This document shows, piece by piece, positions 62,696-64,000 of a stretch of DNA of 64,000 nt. The DNA is taken from contig JAXEIF010000024.1 of the NCBI GenBank assembly GCA_034120015.1, forward strand, positions 11,190 to 75,189, written 5' to 3'. This stretch comes from CALXOJ01 sp034120015 (GTDB taxonomy: Bacteria; Spirochaetota; Spirochaetia; JAFGXN01). The notes under the pieces were generated by a model. It was not told where the DNA came from. It made no database searches and was given only the letters and a program-made list of their open reading frames with translations. The position numbers were made by a program, and so were the translations under genes. Positions within the stretch are counted from its first letter, which is position 1. Each line of letters opens with the position of its first letter.

Positions 62696-63176
62696 AATTT
62701 TGCTCTTCCTGTTCCTTTTGCCGGTATCGTGTGTACCGGCAAAAGAATATATTTTTGACCTCGAACGCTTTGTTATCAACGAAGAACAGGACTTCATGGA
62801 AAAAAATAACTTTATTCTCCAACAACTGCTGGATTACCGCAACTGGGAAGCCTGCAACTACTTCCGGGCGGAAGGCGAAAAAAAACTGGAACTGCAACTC
62901 AAAGAATATTACTGGTCACTTTTGGAAACCAATCGCCTTTACCTCGACAGGGACAAACAAATCATATCCTTTTCCCGCAGCTATTTTTTTCCGGAAACCG
63001 AAACCTATTTTTACACATCCGATACCGTTGACGGCAAAACCTTTTTACACCTGTATATCGATCCGGACAAAACCCGCTACAACCGTTCAATCGAAGCCGA
63101 AACGACTTATAACCATATTAAAATCACCGACGGAAAGAACCGGTTTTATTACAAACCGGATAAGGAAAAAAGATAA
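62679..63176 (+). CDS. Small lipoprotein after the VirB5-like gene
   Basis: 165 residues from the ATG at 62679, which has GGGGAGG upstream. An in-frame ATG at 62613 lies inside the previous gene. The signal peptide ends in the lipobox LLPVSC near residue 18. The mature part has a helical start (EEQDFMEKNNFILQQLLDY) and a Tyr/Phe-rich beta-like end. Its place after the VirB5-like gene recalls TrbK entry-exclusion lipoproteins, but it is larger than those and the link is weak. It overlaps both neighbours. Confidence 0.6.
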   Translation: MKATGKILLFLFLLPVSCVPAKEYIFDLERFVINEEQDFMEKNNFILQQLLDYRNWEACNYFRAEGEKKLELQLKEYYWSLLETNRLYLDRDKQIISFSRSYFFPETETYFYTSDTVDGKTFLHLYIDPDKTRYNRSIEAETTYNHIKITDGKNRFYYKPDKEKR

Positions 63177-64000
63177 TGGGAAATACAGCTCCCGACGGCA
63201 CACCATCCCTGCTTTCTCCCGATGATTACTCCTACATCCGAAGCACCGAATTTAAAGAACGCTTCGGCGACTGGGGAAAAGCATGGAGACTCGAAAAAGC
63301 CAAAAGAGCCGATTATATTTTATCATCCGAAATCGAAAACTCTCAGGATACAGCCGCATGGGAACAGCTTCGGAACGAAAAAAGATATTCCGAATTGAGA
63401 AAATTCATCTACTCTTCCTCTCAGCTGAAAGAAATGAAACAACACCGGTATCTCAATCGGGATATCGGAATATACGTAAAAGTTTACAATTCCACCTTTG
63501 GTGAAATATTAGGACACAATACAGACAATAACCATATCTTAAGTATTTATAATATACCGGAAATTATTAAAAACAGTATCTATATCGATCAGGCAGCAGA
63601 TGAGAAAAGAGGAACTCAAAACAAATATCTGTATTTTCTGTCAGGAATGAAAACAAAAACCGATTTACTGACTGTCAAATCGGTTATTAAAGAAGATCTG
63701 AGAACCGGTATCCGTTATTATGATCATCATGTCTATAATCATCCGAAAGAACTTTATTTGAGTACAAAAAAAACCGAGGTTGACTTTCAGACGAGATACC
63801 AGTTAACCGAACCAGTCTGGAATGAAAATCAAACCTCAGCCTTTTATTATGATAAACGCCTTTATGAAATTTGTCAATGCCCTCAGGCGAAATTTCTTGA
63901 TAAAAATTTCGAACCGAAAAAGGAAATTATTGACGCCGTACGCAAAGGAAAAACCCTCGACGACCTTCTGCACACACCGCAACGCAGGGAACCCTCCCGA
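63176..64000 (+). CDS. Partial polyvalent (LPD3/BECR-like) protein carrying the repeat in frame
   Basis: 275 codons are visible. The gene is open at the right edge. The start ATG overlaps the previous stop by one base and has AAGGAA upstream. Near the N-terminus is STEFKERFGDWG, a motif found at the head of phage and conjugative polyvalent proteins. The segment about 120-190 (IPEIIKNSIYID, LTVKSVIKED, TGIRYYDHHVYNHP) fits the LPD3 / BECR-type nuclease region. From about residue 198 to 235 the protein is encoded by copy B of the repeat element. It would be a transferred effector or DNA-handling protein. Activity is inference. Confidence 0.6.
   Translation, partial: MGNTAPDGTPSLLSPDDYSYIRSTEFKERFGDWGKAWRLEKAKRADYILSSEIENSQDTAAWEQLRNEKRYSELRKFIYSSSQLKEMKQHRYLNRDIGIYVKVYNSTFGEILGHNTDNNHILSIYNIPEIIKNSIYIDQAADEKRGTQNKYLYFLSGMKTKTDLLTVKSVIKEDLRTGIRYYDHHVYNHPKELYLSTKKTEVDFQTRYQLTEPVWNENQTSAFYYDKRLYEICQCPQAKFLDKNFEPKKEIIDAVRKGKTLDDLLHTPQRREPSR
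63766..63877 (-). ncRNA. Promoter-hairpin-terminator element, copy B, inside a CDS
   Basis: Minus strand: TTGACA (63872-63877), 17-bp spacer, TATCAT (63849-63854), then about 77 nt that fold into the same long stem as copy A (GAGGTTTGATTTTCA with TGAAAGTCAACCTC) and a run of eight T residues (63773-63766). Promoter spacing, stem length, RNA length and T run are all conserved with copy A although the loop and some stem positions differ. On the plus strand it is read through in frame by the polyvalent gene, adding about 38 residues (VDFQT ... NENQT ... ICQ). Copy A encodes a similar peptide in the same frame before hitting a stop. Confidence 0.6.

Noticed and set aside
36109..63877. Copies A and B of the repeat as att direct repeats bounding the conjugative element
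   Set aside because: They are not at the tRNA 3' end, copy B lies inside a gene of the element, and the conserved parts are promoter, stem and terminator rather than a recombination core.
1..64000. CRISPR array
   Set aside because: No series of regularly spaced direct repeats and no cas genes were seen.
36434..64000. oriT or integrase of the element
   Set aside because: No serine or tyrosine recombinase is encoded here and no convincing nick-site repeat near the relaxase gene was found. They may lie beyond the right edge.

Overview
The window looks like a chromosomal segment of a spirochaete, probably Treponema-like (an inference, not proven). The elongation factor G is of the spdEFG1 / mitochondrial-EFG1 type, which is characteristic of spirochaetes and planctomycetes. 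There are many short lipoproteins with relaxed Ser-Cys or Gly-Cys lipoboxes. Shine-Dalgarno sites are strong (GGAGG), and the base composition is moderate, with one clearly AT-rich island.

Positions 1-21300 hold housekeeping and core genes: a P-loop ATPase, a BI-1 family membrane protein, a TrpB2-type tryptophan synthase beta chain under a promoter with two identical-architecture palindromes, an exported flavodoxin with a DUF4405 membrane protein, EF-G, HisI, a GGDEF/EAL protein translationally coupled to an anaerobic sulfatase-maturating radical SAM enzyme, a LysA-type decarboxylase, and a lipoprotein / GpmI / PTS-IIA operon. An AT-rich insert at about 4.75-8.3 kb carries a NUDIX hydrolase and a PLD-helicase-DUF3427 protein, a plausible defence or repair pair.

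After a tRNA-Val gene, positions 21718-34603 form a polysaccharide-degradation locus on the minus strand. It has three paralogous GH16 lipoproteins, a large GH16-type protein with Ig-like modules, a related non-catalytic lipoprotein, and two serine-type sulfatases. The sulfatases would be activated by the radical SAM enzyme at 16.3 kb. Sulfatase plus GH16 suggests a sulfated galactan or another algal-type polysaccharide. MurI and an iron-sulfur flavoprotein follow.

From tRNA-Gly(CCC) at 36.4 kb to the right edge, every gene lies on the plus strand, tightly packed with many overlaps. This is an integrative conjugative element with a Trb/VirB (MPF-T) type IV secretion system (VirB11, B2, B3, B4, B6, D4, two B8 paralogues, B9, B10, a likely B5), a MOBP-type relaxase, topoisomerase III, an ArdC-like protein, a giant methylase-helicase and winged-helix replication-type proteins. 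Two genes resembling BECR-fold polyvalent nucleases are also present. No integrase is seen, so the element probably continues past the window.

The most unusual signal is a set of compact transcription units (sigma-70 promoter, about 80-100 nt of strongly structured RNA, U-run terminator) on the minus strand. One family has two copies: one lies in the leader of the flavoprotein/murI operon, the other sits in frame inside the BECR-like gene at the right edge. A different unit of the same design lies antisense inside the other BECR-like gene at 43.8 kb. Other items worth checking are a 58-residue gene nested out of frame in the methylase-helicase gene, and 33- and 14-residue coupled small ORFs.
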